Positions 56,660 to 64,000 of a DNA stretch of 64,000 nucleotides are shown here, one piece after another. Numbering within the stretch: position 1 is the first letter of the stretch; each line of letters opens with the position of its first letter. Both the position numbers and the translations under genes were made by a program. Source of the stretch: Methylophaga thalassica (lineage in GTDB: Bacteria > Pseudomonadota > Gammaproteobacteria > Nitrosococcales > Methylophagaceae); the NCBI RefSeq assembly GCF_030159795.1, contig NZ_BSND01000005.1:735893-799892 (forward strand), read 5' to 3'. The notes under the pieces are model-generated. The model searched no databases. It was not told the origin of the DNA and saw only the letters and a list, made by a program, of their open reading frames with translations.

Positions 56660-56875
56660 ATGCAATTGATGTTTCGTGCTAATAATATTTTAGAAGCTCA
56701 TATTGTAGCTGGCTTGTTGAAAAGCCATGACATTGACTGTCACGTTGGTGGCCACTATTTACAAGGCGCTGTCGGCGATCTTCCAGCCACTGATTTCGCT
56801 CATGTGTTCGTTGAGCAAAGTAAAGTGAATCTTGCACAGTCAATTATTAACGATTACGAAAATAACATTCTCTAG
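56660..56875 (+). CDS. DUF2007-type small protein
   Basis: This is a small protein of about 71 residues resembling the DUF2007 'putative signal transducing protein' family: a FRANNILEAHIVAGLLKSHDI start, a short beta segment, then FVEQSKVNLAQSIINDYE. I chose the ATG at 56660, with GGAG six bases upstream, over a TTG at 56624. No function is known. Confidence 0.75.
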   Translation: MQLMFRANNILEAHIVAGLLKSHDIDCHVGGHYLQGAVGDLPATDFAHVFVEQSKVNLAQSIINDYENNIL

Positions 56876-56946
56876 CTTACGACACGCCTCTGATTGATAG
56901 ATTTCATGTAAGCTTTTTGATCAGCATAAAGAAGCGAAAACACATT

Positions 56947-57903
56947 ATGATTTACAACAGCATTCTCGATACCATCGGCAATACACCAGTAGTCAAACTC
57001 AACAACATAGCTCCAGCCCACGTTGATATGTATGTGAAAGTTGAGTCGTTTAACCCGATGGGTTCCGTCAAAGATCGCTTGGCATATGCTGTTATTAATG
57101 ATGCAGAAAAACGTGGGGTTCTGAAACCGGGTCAAACAGTCGTTGAAGCCACTTCAGGCAATACCGGTATTGCTCTCGCGATGGTGTGTGCGGCGAAAGG
57201 CTATCCCTTTGTTGCGACCATGGTTGAAACCTTCTCCGTGGAACGTCGTAAGATTATGCGGGCCCTTGGAGCTAAGGTCATTTTGACCCCAGCAGCTGAA
57301 AGTGGCAAAGGCATGGTCAAAAAAGCAGAAGAACTTGCTGAAAAGTATGGTTGGTTTCTAGCCAGACAATTTGAGAACCCAGCGAACCCGGCCTATCACC
57401 GAAATACTACAGGACCAGAAATTCTGTCTGATTTTGCAGGTAAACCTCTTGACTACTGGGTATCGGGTTGGGGAACCGGCGGTACCTTAACAGGTGCAGG
57501 TGAAATCATTAAAGCTGCACGCCCAGAAACAAAAATTATCGCAACTGAACCTGCCGCTGCTTCCATGCTGGCAGGTAATGCATGGGCGCCACATAAAATC
57601 CAAGGTTGGACACCAGATTTTATTCCTGATGTATTAAATCGTGACATCTATGATGAACTCTATCCTGTGACAGATGAAGAAGCTAAAAATTGGGCACAAC
57701 GCCTTGCTCGAGAAGAAGGTATTTTCGTTGGCTTATCATGCGGTGGCACCCTAGCGGCGGCCATGAAGGTAGCTGAAAAAGCTACGCCTGGAAGTACTAT
57801 TTTGGCCATGTTACCTGATACGGGAGAACGTTATCTTTCCACATACCTTTTTGAGGGGATGAACGAAGGCTCAGATGATGAGTGGCTGGCTAGCTTGGGT
57901 TAA
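56947..57903 (+). CDS. cysK: Cysteine synthase A
   Basis: CysK is the pyridoxal-phosphate enzyme that makes cysteine from O-acetylserine and sulfide. The 318-residue protein has the PLP Lys in NPMGSVKDRLAYAV, SGNTGIALA, GWGTGGTLTGAG and SCGGTLAAA; the latter is more often SSGAA in CysK. The ATG at 56947 fits the family start; a frame reaching back to 56917 has no family match. It may be a CysK/CysM variant. A hairpin covers its stop codon. Confidence 0.92.
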   Translation: MIYNSILDTIGNTPVVKLNNIAPAHVDMYVKVESFNPMGSVKDRLAYAVINDAEKRGVLKPGQTVVEATSGNTGIALAMVCAAKGYPFVATMVETFSVERRKIMRALGAKVILTPAAESGKGMVKKAEELAEKYGWFLARQFENPANPAYHRNTTGPEILSDFAGKPLDYWVSGWGTGGTLTGAGEIIKAARPETKIIATEPAAASMLAGNAWAPHKIQGWTPDFIPDVLNRDIYDELYPVTDEEAKNWAQRLAREEGIFVGLSCGGTLAAAMKVAEKATPGSTILAMLPDTGERYLSTYLFEGMNEGSDDEWLASLG

Positions 57904-57910
57904 GCTAGCC
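57888..57910. terminator. Hairpin at the cysK stop codon
   Basis: GGCTAGCTT (57888-57896), a five-base loop and AAGCTAGCC (57902-57910) form a perfect nine-pair stem. It sits between convergent genes and could act in both directions, but lacks T runs. Confidence 0.4.
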
Positions 57911-57922
57911 AAAACATCTGCG

Positions 57923-58651
57923 TCAATCCAAGACATCTGCAAGTGCCATTGACCAGCAACAAAGATGGTCAGCACCAGAAATAATATAGCTCTTCACATT
58001 ATCCAGTTTTTGCATGTGAGCTAAATAAGAGCTTAGTACAGAGCCAGGCACCACATTGTCACGCTCACCAATGAGGTGAATTTGTTTCACACCCTCAAGA
58101 GAGCCGCTGAAATCTACCGGGTTTAATGAGCCGATTAAAGGGTCAATCTCATTAAACTCAGTCCAGCGCTTGTGATCAAGATTGCCAGCGACGGTAACAA
58201 GCAAGTCGATATCATCACGTTGTGCAGCAATAATCGTTGCAATAGCTCCGCCTCCTGAAAATCCGATAAGCCGTACTCGACTTGCTTGATAGCGAATTTT
58301 CATTGCTGTAATGGCTCTACTGATAGAGTCAATCACAGCCAGTGAATAGCGGTGTGATGTCAATAAAGCTTTGTCACAATTGGTGAATTGTTGACGCGAA
58401 AAATACTGGCAAGGTCTGGCGATATAAACGCTATTACCACCAATGAATTCAGCTAATTCTAATGCTGTACCAGGCGCGCCATCACCTTCGAGAAAGATAT
58501 TGAGTGTGTCCGCAGCTCTGAGTTCCGGTGGGGCTAAGCCCAATAGTGTATATGCACCGCCAGATAAAATAATACGGTTCCATGATGCCGAGGTATCACT
58601 AACCGCCATTTTAGAGCTGAGTAGAAGCAAAACTATCATTAACAGTTTCAT
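57923..58651 (-). CDS. Exported alpha/beta hydrolase-fold protein
   Basis: This is a predicted secreted or periplasmic hydrolase of 242 residues. A signal peptide covers about residues 1-18. The nucleophile elbow is GFSGGG (Ser), LFLEGDG-like LNIFLEGDGAPG begins the oxyanion side, and a His near the end (SGADHLCCW) could complete the triad. Paired cysteines (CQYF and FTNC) may form a disulfide. The substrate is unknown. It is transcribed toward cysK. Confidence 0.78.
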   Translation of the reverse strand: MKLLMIVLLLLSSKMAVSDTSASWNRIILSGGAYTLLGLAPPELRAADTLNIFLEGDGAPGTALELAEFIGGNSVYIARPCQYFSRQQFTNCDKALLTSHRYSLAVIDSISRAITAMKIRYQASRVRLIGFSGGGAIATIIAAQRDDIDLLVTVAGNLDHKRWTEFNEIDPLIGSLNPVDFSGSLEGVKQIHLIGERDNVVPGSVLSSYLAHMQKLDNVKSYIISGADHLCCWSMALADVLD

Positions 58652-58812
58652 AGAGGCCTCCCTATGACAGATGTCGGATAATGTCTTGCATAACAGATGC
58701 CAGCTTATAAGTCAGTGACCGAAAGCCTGATATAGACTATAGTCGAGAGATGTAAGCCGTTAAATCAATTGGTTACAATTTATCTTATGCGCTACATTTT
58801 AGTGCATAGACC

Positions 58813-59595
58813 TTAACCACTCTCATTTATAGGGCGTAATATTACCATTTTCATATCGAGATTATCGGCAACTCGTAAAGTAAATTGTTCATAGAAACAC
58901 TCATTACCATCTTGGAAAAAACCTCTTTTTCCACCCTCTCTAGGTAATACATGCTGCTTGCTCCAGGCTGTTTTAAAGTCTTCAGATAATGCAGTGAGTT
59001 CATCTACCAATGCCAAATGCACCTTATCGTAATGCCAGTCAACACTATCTGCCCGGTACTCAGCCACTAAGCGCTCTGCACGTTGTTGCCAATCACTAAT
59101 TAGTGTTTTAGCTACAGGGTCCAAAAATAAAAATCGTAGTAAATTTTTATTTTTGTCGGTATTGAGCCATCCACCAAACAATTTTTTGCATTCATCATTC
59201 CAAGCGACCAGATCCCAGTGACGATCCATGACATATGTTGGTGCTGATACTGTTTCAGTTAACGTTAACAAATGCTGCTCTAGTTGTGGCGATAGCTGTG
59301 TTATTTCATCTTTATCTAATTGATTGGCTAATTTAAATAAATAATGCCGTTCTGCGTGAGATAGTTTTAATGTTTGTGCCAATCGTGCTAATAACTGGGC
59401 TGACACAGAAGTTGTCCTACCCTGCTCTAACCAGGTGTACCAAGTCGTGCTTATATCGCTTAATTGTGCAACTTCTTCTCTTCTAAGTCCTGGCGTTCGT
59501 CTTCGTCCTTTCTTTATACCGAATTGCTCAGGTGATGTTCTTTCTCTTGCCGATTTCAAAAATGCACCCAAACTATTATCGCGATTATTGCTCAT
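58813..59595 (-). CDS. XRE-family regulator, MmyB-like
   Basis: This is a transcription regulator of 260 residues. The N-terminal helix-turn-helix (about 10-75; GLRREEVAQLSDISTTWYTWLEQGR) is followed by a ligand-binding domain of the MmyB type (about 105-250; SAPTYVMDRHWDLVAWND). Such regulators often control the neighbouring divergent gene. Here that is the methyltransferase gene at 59713, and the space between holds an inverted repeat. Confidence 0.88.
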   Translation of the reverse strand: MSNNRDNSLGAFLKSARERTSPEQFGIKKGRRRTPGLRREEVAQLSDISTTWYTWLEQGRTTSVSAQLLARLAQTLKLSHAERHYLFKLANQLDKDEITQLSPQLEQHLLTLTETVSAPTYVMDRHWDLVAWNDECKKLFGGWLNTDKNKNLLRFLFLDPVAKTLISDWQQRAERLVAEYRADSVDWHYDKVHLALVDELTALSEDFKTAWSKQHVLPREGGKRGFFQDGNECFYEQFTLRVADNLDMKMVILRPINESG

Positions 59596-59638
59596 CGCTC
59601 CACCCGTTAATTTAAATCATTAGCTATCAGTTCTTATA

Positions 59639-59655
59639 ATAGGATAAATACCTAT
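59639..59655. promoter_or_regulatory. Inverted repeat in the XRE/methyltransferase intergenic region
   Basis: ATAGG (59639-59643) and CCTAT (59651-59655) are seven bases apart. A TATAAT box (59666-59671) for the methyltransferase gene lies just downstream, so the repeat would cover the -35 region. It is a candidate operator for the divergent XRE regulator. Confidence 0.4.
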
Positions 59656-59712
59656 CTAGTAACACTATAATGAGACGTATATGCTTTGCTTTCTACAAAA
59701 TGGAGACAGAAA

Positions 59713-60504
59713 ATGACTACACATTACCAAAGCGTAGGAAAGCAATTCGATCCTCAAGCGAATGAATATTTAACAAGCCCAGTGCATAGTCAAGGACCTG
59801 ATTTATCTTTTGCAAAATTACTTATCGAACATCATCGCACAGACATAAAATCAGCCGTTGATATTGGCTGTGGTGCAGGCCATCTTAGTTACATGCTTGC
59901 GCCATTAGTAGATAATGTCACTGCAACAGACTCATCATCTGCAATGCTAAAAATCGTCAAGGAACAGGCTCACTCAAAACAATTTATTAATCTTGAAGCA
60001 AAACAATGTCGAGCCGAAGAACTAGCTCACCATTTCTCTGATATTGATCTGGTGTGTAGCCGTTACAGTGCCCATCACTGGTCAGATTTTAATTCTGCGA
60101 TTGAGCACATAGGAAATATAGTCAGAAAAGGTGGCTATTTGCTTATTATCGATATTGAGGGCGACATAAATAAAATTGTCGACACGCACTTACAAACTAT
60201 CGAGTATCTACGTGATCCATCACATGTACGAAACCGCGATCATACTGAATGGCGGGAAGTAATTGAAAATGCCGGCTTCACCATTGAAAAATATAAAAGC
60301 TGGTCAACCAGGCTACAATTTGACTCATGGGTAAGCAGAATGAACACACCAGCAGATAAAGTGGGCATACTCAAGCAATTACAGTTAGATGCTAACCAGG
60401 AAGTAAAGCGAGCATTATCGATAGAGAAAGATGCTAGCTTTACCTTACAAACTGGACTTTACTGGGCAAAAAACAATAAACCATCAACTAACGGTTATAA
60501 GTAA
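59713..60504 (+). CDS. SAM-dependent methyltransferase
   Basis: This is a class I methyltransferase of about 263 residues. The SAM motif is AVDIGCGAGHLSYMLAP (about residue 50), followed by an acidic residue in VTATDSSSAML and by DLVCSRYSAHHWSDF. It resembles the UbiE/YcgJ-like group that methylates small molecules. I chose the ATG at 59713 with GGAG seven bases upstream, rather than the ATG at 59686. A cupin gene follows at once. Function not assigned. Confidence 0.85.
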   Translation: MTTHYQSVGKQFDPQANEYLTSPVHSQGPDLSFAKLLIEHHRTDIKSAVDIGCGAGHLSYMLAPLVDNVTATDSSSAMLKIVKEQAHSKQFINLEAKQCRAEELAHHFSDIDLVCSRYSAHHWSDFNSAIEHIGNIVRKGGYLLIIDIEGDINKIVDTHLQTIEYLRDPSHVRNRDHTEWREVIENAGFTIEKYKSWSTRLQFDSWVSRMNTPADKVGILKQLQLDANQEVKRALSIEKDASFTLQTGLYWAKNNKPSTNGYK

Positions 60505-60505
60505 G

Positions 60506-60877
60506 ATGATCAATAAACCAATAATCCAGCACTATGATCCTGATAAAGAGTATTTCTTTATTGAGGGATGTTATATAAATGAGTTATCTAATCATGCATC
60601 AGATCCGGATGTGTCAATTGCTCGAGCCAGAGTCAGGCCTGGAGTCACAACACAATGGCATCATTTAAACCAAACAACTGAGCGTTATGTAATTCTCGCA
60701 GGTCAGGGTATCGTTGAAATAGGCGAAGAGCTATCACAAGTTGTATCAACTGGTGATGTAGTTATTATTCCCCCTTTAACACGGCAGCGTATCAGTAATA
60801 ACGGTGAAAACGATCTGATATTTTTAGCTATCTGCTCACCACGGTTTACTGAATCAAACTATACTGAGCTGAGCTAG
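60506..60877 (+). CDS. Cupin-domain protein
   Basis: This is a small single-cupin protein of about 123 residues. The first cupin motif includes RPGVTTQWHHLNQTTERYVILAG with His, His and Glu, and the second is VVIIPPLTRQRISNNGEND, which lacks the usual His, so a metal might be held differently. The ATG at 60506 comes just after the methyltransferase stop; the frame continues back to 60431 inside that gene, but the cupin start fits better. Enzymatic or sensory role unknown. Confidence 0.8.
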   Translation: MINKPIIQHYDPDKEYFFIEGCYINELSNHASDPDVSIARARVRPGVTTQWHHLNQTTERYVILAGQGIVEIGEELSQVVSTGDVVIIPPLTRQRISNNGENDLIFLAICSPRFTESNYTELS

Positions 60878-60884
60878 GAAGAGA

Positions 60885-61640
60885 TTATCCATTTTTTCGT
60901 CGAGAATATGCCAACACATCTCTAATGAATCGTTTATCACTTTTTGTAAGACGTTTACTCTGACGATAATAGAGCAAAAAACTTAAACGCTGTGTTCTGG
61001 ATAAGTAAAGCGATGCATGTTTATCCAAACTAGCAATATCCTTAACTTTACGTTTTGAAAGAAAAGTGCCGAACCAAAAACAACCAGATGGGCAATCAAT
61101 AAGAAACAGCTTTGGCTGGTCACTATTCTGCTGTATTAGCAAATTTCGTAAGAATAAATCGTTATGACAAAACCGATGCTCATGGAGAATACGTGCCATC
61201 TCAGCAACCTGCTTTATCACTTGACTCAGCCAAGCCTTATTTTTAAATAACTCAGGTGAATTACGGGAAATATCTTCAAGATTAGAACTGTTGTTCACAG
61301 CTAAAGTAACTAATGCACCCTTCAGCGTACGTGAAAAGCGATAGCGCTCACCATAGGCAATCACAGCTGCAGCATTGAGTCCCCATCTTAAGAAACGCTT
61401 TTGATTACGAATTTCCATCCGCAAACGTGAATAGCCTAAGTGACTTCTAAGACCCTTGGTTCTAAAATAGCGTTTAATATAAAAGCCTGTACCCTCTATA
61501 TTAAATCGCATTACTTCACTTTGTGTTCCCTTAGAAATGATTGTCGCTTGATAGTCGAATATACTTTCTAATGTTGGGAAATAATCTAAGAACTTTGTCG
61601 CGATTTCAGTATTACTCGCAGACCAGACTTCTTTAATCAA
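60885..61640 (-). CDS. Lipopolysaccharide-kinase-like protein (InaA/KdkA family)
   Basis: This is a small protein-kinase-fold enzyme of 251 residues related to Kdo kinase and the InaA/RfaP lipopolysaccharide kinases. Kinase-fold signs are the early Lys (IKRYFRTKGLRSHL), the catalytic loop FCHNDLFLRNLLI and the metal-binding LIDCPSG (Asp). These enzymes phosphorylate the heptose/Kdo core of LPS. The neighbouring YejM-like gene points to the envelope too. Exact acceptor not determined. Confidence 0.8.
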   Translation of the reverse strand: MIKEVWSASNTEIATKFLDYFPTLESIFDYQATIISKGTQSEVMRFNIEGTGFYIKRYFRTKGLRSHLGYSRLRMEIRNQKRFLRWGLNAAAVIAYGERYRFSRTLKGALVTLAVNNSSNLEDISRNSPELFKNKAWLSQVIKQVAEMARILHEHRFCHNDLFLRNLLIQQNSDQPKLFLIDCPSGCFWFGTFLSKRKVKDIASLDKHASLYLSRTQRLSFLLYYRQSKRLTKSDKRFIRDVLAYSRRKNG

Positions 61641-61828
61641 TGCTCGCCAATCCTCTAATCTTTAAATCAACACGTTATTCTGCTGATTTATAGTGGTTAT
61701 AGGTAAAGGCATTAATGAGCTTTACGTACAGACAGAATTTGTTGTTATTTTACATCAGATAGAGACCTTTTTTTATTTATTTGTGATAAATACAACAGAT
61801 TACGATGATTTAAAGTGATTTTCCTTAT

Positions 61829-63781
61829 TTAATGGCTGACAAAGCGCTGACAATCCTTTGTAACATCATCTATCAAAGGCTGGATTTGCTTAATTACCTC
61901 CTGCTTTTCATCGGCATTGACACTTTGGTCATCACGAGTGAAGACGGTATAGTGAAAATAATCTGTTGAGGTAAAAGGAAAGGTAATTTTGTGGCTGTTA
62001 TCTATAACAGAAAGATAATTATAGTTACCAACAACTAGATACGGCAGTATGGAGTTTAAATCGCCTGCAAGCGCATATTTATCAGCATTTGTTGTCGCAC
62101 CCAGTTTCTCCATCAACGTGGCAGGAATCTGGATATGAGAGGTTGTATGTCGTATATGTTCTGGCTTGGTACCTGGAATAGATAATATAAGTGGGACATG
62201 GATTTGTTGCTCAGGAAACATTTCATTATGCCCATGGCCCCAATGTCCATTTTCCATGAATTCTTCACCATGATCGCCAGTGAATAAAATAATCGTATTA
62301 TCTAATAGCTTGTTTTCTTCTAAATAATTCAGCAAACGCCCTACTTCAGCATCGATGGTGTGTGCAGCATTGATATACCGATTATGGATTTGCTCAATAT
62401 TATCCCTGAGATTGAGATCAGCATAGTTCATATCTTTAAGATAATCTTTCCTGATAGCCATTGATTCAGGAAATGCATAAGGGGCATGTGTGGACTCAAA
62501 AAACATAAAGCTATAAAAAGGCTTATTTTTCACACGTGTATCGATATTACTGATGACATGACTGATATTCTGATGATCGCGTGCCCATGGTTCCCCATCT
62601 TTTAATTCTTCCATCACAGATTCAGGCATATTATGAAAAACCGTATCGCGTAATTCTGGGTAATCAAAACTCTGGCTTGTGTGCAAATCAAACTGATAAC
62701 CTTTATCACGCAAAACATTCAGCAGCACAGGCGAAATCTTCTGTTGCTGAAAACCATACCAGTATGGTGCATCAATGCCATAAAACATCGATAGCAATCC
62801 CATCCTTGTCCGATTACCACCGCTGTAATGATTATCGAATGTGAGTGATTTTTGAGACAATTTCCATAAATTAGGTGTTATTTCCGGATCAAGTAAATCC
62901 CAACGAAATGACTCTGCAACAAGCATAATGATGTTCGGATATGTTGCTAACTGTTCTGTTGCAATCGTCTCCAATGGATAATGTATCTTTCCATGAGCTA
63001 GTCTCAGCTTTTTAAGCCCACCTTGTTCAATACCCATGTTTTTGAAAAAGCTATGGGCACTCGATTTGAGATGGAAGGGAATAACACTAGAGACTTGGAT
63101 AAAGTCGTCTTTGCCCGTATAAATACTGTAGGCGTAAACACTTTCTTCTAATGGGGCCAGCAGTAATAAGATCGCTAAAGCGCTTATGTAAACACGTCGT
63201 GAAACTGTAAAATGGGTTCGATATCCCAATTTACCAGATAGCCACATCAATAAATACGTAAATACAATAATAGCGATAACTTCAATAGCTATAGTCACCT
63301 TGGTCGAGATCGTGGCGCCTAGGGCATCAATACCACCAGGGGTTATTATCAGATTCCACACAAATCCGTTAAAGTGATATTCATAAAGCGTATAGATTTC
63401 ATAGTCTGCGTATAATGCTAGAAATATTACTGATGTCAGTATCCAAGCAACCTGCCTACTCACCAGCAACCACTTTTTCTCATAACGGTTGTTAAAAAAT
63501 GCCAGGAGATCAATCAGTTTTGTGATCACTAATGCTGGCAATAAATACAAGAAGGCATAGATTGCAGATGAGAAAAATAGATAGCTATTTAACCAGTTGC
63601 TATCAGTTTTTGCGTATGGCCAAAATAAGCAGGTGATAGAAAATAAAATCAGATAACTTACAACAAAAAATAATCTAAGTTGATGGGCATGATTCAGCAT
63701 AGTAACAGTCCATAAATGATGGTCGTTACGATAATCGACTTTGCTTAACAAGATATTAAGTAGTTTAGATGAGCTGAACAA
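61829..63781 (-). CDS. Sulfatase-fold inner-membrane protein, YejM/PbgA-like
   Basis: This is a 650-residue membrane protein with five N-terminal helices (DUF3413-like, about 30-220) and a periplasmic sulfatase-type domain (about 275-600). The domain has ESFRWDLLDPEITPN, the Thr in GGNRTRMGLLSMFYG where the family nucleophile would be, and FTGDHGEEFMENGHWGHG. It resembles E. coli YejM (PbgA/LapC), which senses LPS and restrains LpxC turnover, but could instead be an active phosphoethanolamine-type transferase. The start is a TTG at 63781 preceded by AAGGTG. Confidence 0.82.
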   Translation of the reverse strand: MFSSSKLLNILLSKVDYRNDHHLWTVTMLNHAHQLRLFFVVSYLILFSITCLFWPYAKTDSNWLNSYLFFSSAIYAFLYLLPALVITKLIDLLAFFNNRYEKKWLLVSRQVAWILTSVIFLALYADYEIYTLYEYHFNGFVWNLIITPGGIDALGATISTKVTIAIEVIAIIVFTYLLMWLSGKLGYRTHFTVSRRVYISALAILLLLAPLEESVYAYSIYTGKDDFIQVSSVIPFHLKSSAHSFFKNMGIEQGGLKKLRLAHGKIHYPLETIATEQLATYPNIIMLVAESFRWDLLDPEITPNLWKLSQKSLTFDNHYSGGNRTRMGLLSMFYGIDAPYWYGFQQQKISPVLLNVLRDKGYQFDLHTSQSFDYPELRDTVFHNMPESVMEELKDGEPWARDHQNISHVISNIDTRVKNKPFYSFMFFESTHAPYAFPESMAIRKDYLKDMNYADLNLRDNIEQIHNRYINAAHTIDAEVGRLLNYLEENKLLDNTIILFTGDHGEEFMENGHWGHGHNEMFPEQQIHVPLILSIPGTKPEHIRHTTSHIQIPATLMEKLGATTNADKYALAGDLNSILPYLVVGNYNYLSVIDNSHKITFPFTSTDYFHYTVFTRDDQSVNADEKQEVIKQIQPLIDDVTKDCQRFVSH

Positions 63782-64000
63782 AGCACCTTTTCAGTTATCA
63801 TCGTCTAAGTACAGATTATCTGAAAGGCGCAATATTGCAGCAGTCTCCGATCAGCTTGGCAGAGTACGAGGCAATAAGAATGACCAGCCACATACAGGAT
63901 GAGCTTTTCTATTATCCAAAAGCCTGTCGGTGATCTACTTTATTGCTTATATCCCTGTAAGCGCCCCTTCAGTTTCACTTCACTCATTCAAAATGCTTAT

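Noticed and set aside
63880..63933. 17-codon frame near the right edge
   Set aside because: Too short, with no ribosome site or recognisable product; the last 219 bases are left unannotated.

Overview
The window is a stretch of chromosome from a Gram-negative gammaproteobacterial methylotroph that uses the ribulose monophosphate (RuMP) cycle, most like Methylophaga. The reasons are two 3-hexulose-6-phosphate synthase genes, 6-phospho-3-hexuloisomerase and transaldolase in one cluster; a complete Na+-translocating NADH:quinone reductase (NQR) operon, common in marine gammaproteobacteria; a MutH/MutL pair; and moderately AT-rich DNA. The genus is an inference from gene content. Gene density is high and I see no prophage, insertion sequence, CRISPR array or rRNA.

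Layout. 1-2888: end of a sensor histidine kinase and a convergent chemotaxis receptor. 2.9-10.35 kb: queG, then the divergent block nnr-tsaE-amiB-mutL, an unrecognised LysM-like membrane protein and a possible 24-residue membrane peptide. 10.35-14.6 kb: an RND efflux pump and its adaptor. 14.7-16.4 kb: tRNA-Phe and an abundant-type porin. 16.4-22.4 kb: a 392-bp regulatory region and an operon for an ABC importer, a creatininase-family amidohydrolase and a glutamine-synthetase-like ligase, followed by a NikR-like regulator. 22.5-25 kb: convergent dhaL and dhaK plus a HAD phosphatase. 25-29 kb: the RuMP cluster (hps, a repeat protein, tal, hps, hpi). 29-36.9 kb: leuC-prmB, a response-regulator diguanylate cyclase, mutH, yadG-yadH, dusA and a ygjP-type protease. 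37-40.6 kb: an S-adenosylhomocysteine (SAH) riboswitch followed by metK-ahcY-metF. 40.7-46 kb: rpoN-hpf-ptsN-hprK and a regulatory-type PTS (EIIA-Man, HPr, EI). 46.2-49.9 kb: mgtE, aroC and an MFS transporter. 50-57.9 kb: nqrABCDEF-nqrM, a CBS protein, a DUF2007 protein and cysK. 57.9-63.8 kb: an alpha/beta hydrolase, an XRE regulator divergent from a methyltransferase-cupin pair, an LPS-kinase-like protein and a YejM-like sulfatase-fold membrane protein. The last 219 bases hold no gene that I can support.

The strongest novelty candidate is at 16.5-22.4 kb. The ABC/amidohydrolase/ligase operon has a good sigma-54 promoter (GG-N10-GC, 16731-16746). At the predicted start site lies the inverted repeat GTATTA-N16-TAATAC, which has the geometry of the E. 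coli NikR operator (GTATGA-N16-TCATAC). The NikR homologue just downstream keeps the DNA-reading residues of the ribbon-helix-helix, but all four nickel ligands are replaced (Tyr, Asn, Asn, Thr). This looks like a NikR-fold regulator that has lost nickel sensing and controls a nitrogen-scavenging operon. Second is a 104-residue protein with four TGVE-x-YI-x-N repeats between hps and tal, possibly a scaffold or linker. Third is the SAH riboswitch with a visible pseudoknot, placed ahead of metK rather than directly ahead of ahcY.

The genes fit a marine C1 lifestyle: formaldehyde is fixed by HPS/HPI and rearranged by transaldolase; the methyl cycle (metK, ahcY, metF) answers to SAH; NQR supplies sodium-motive force; and the PTS proteins together with rpoN and the sigma-54 promoter form a nitrogen/carbon regulatory layer.
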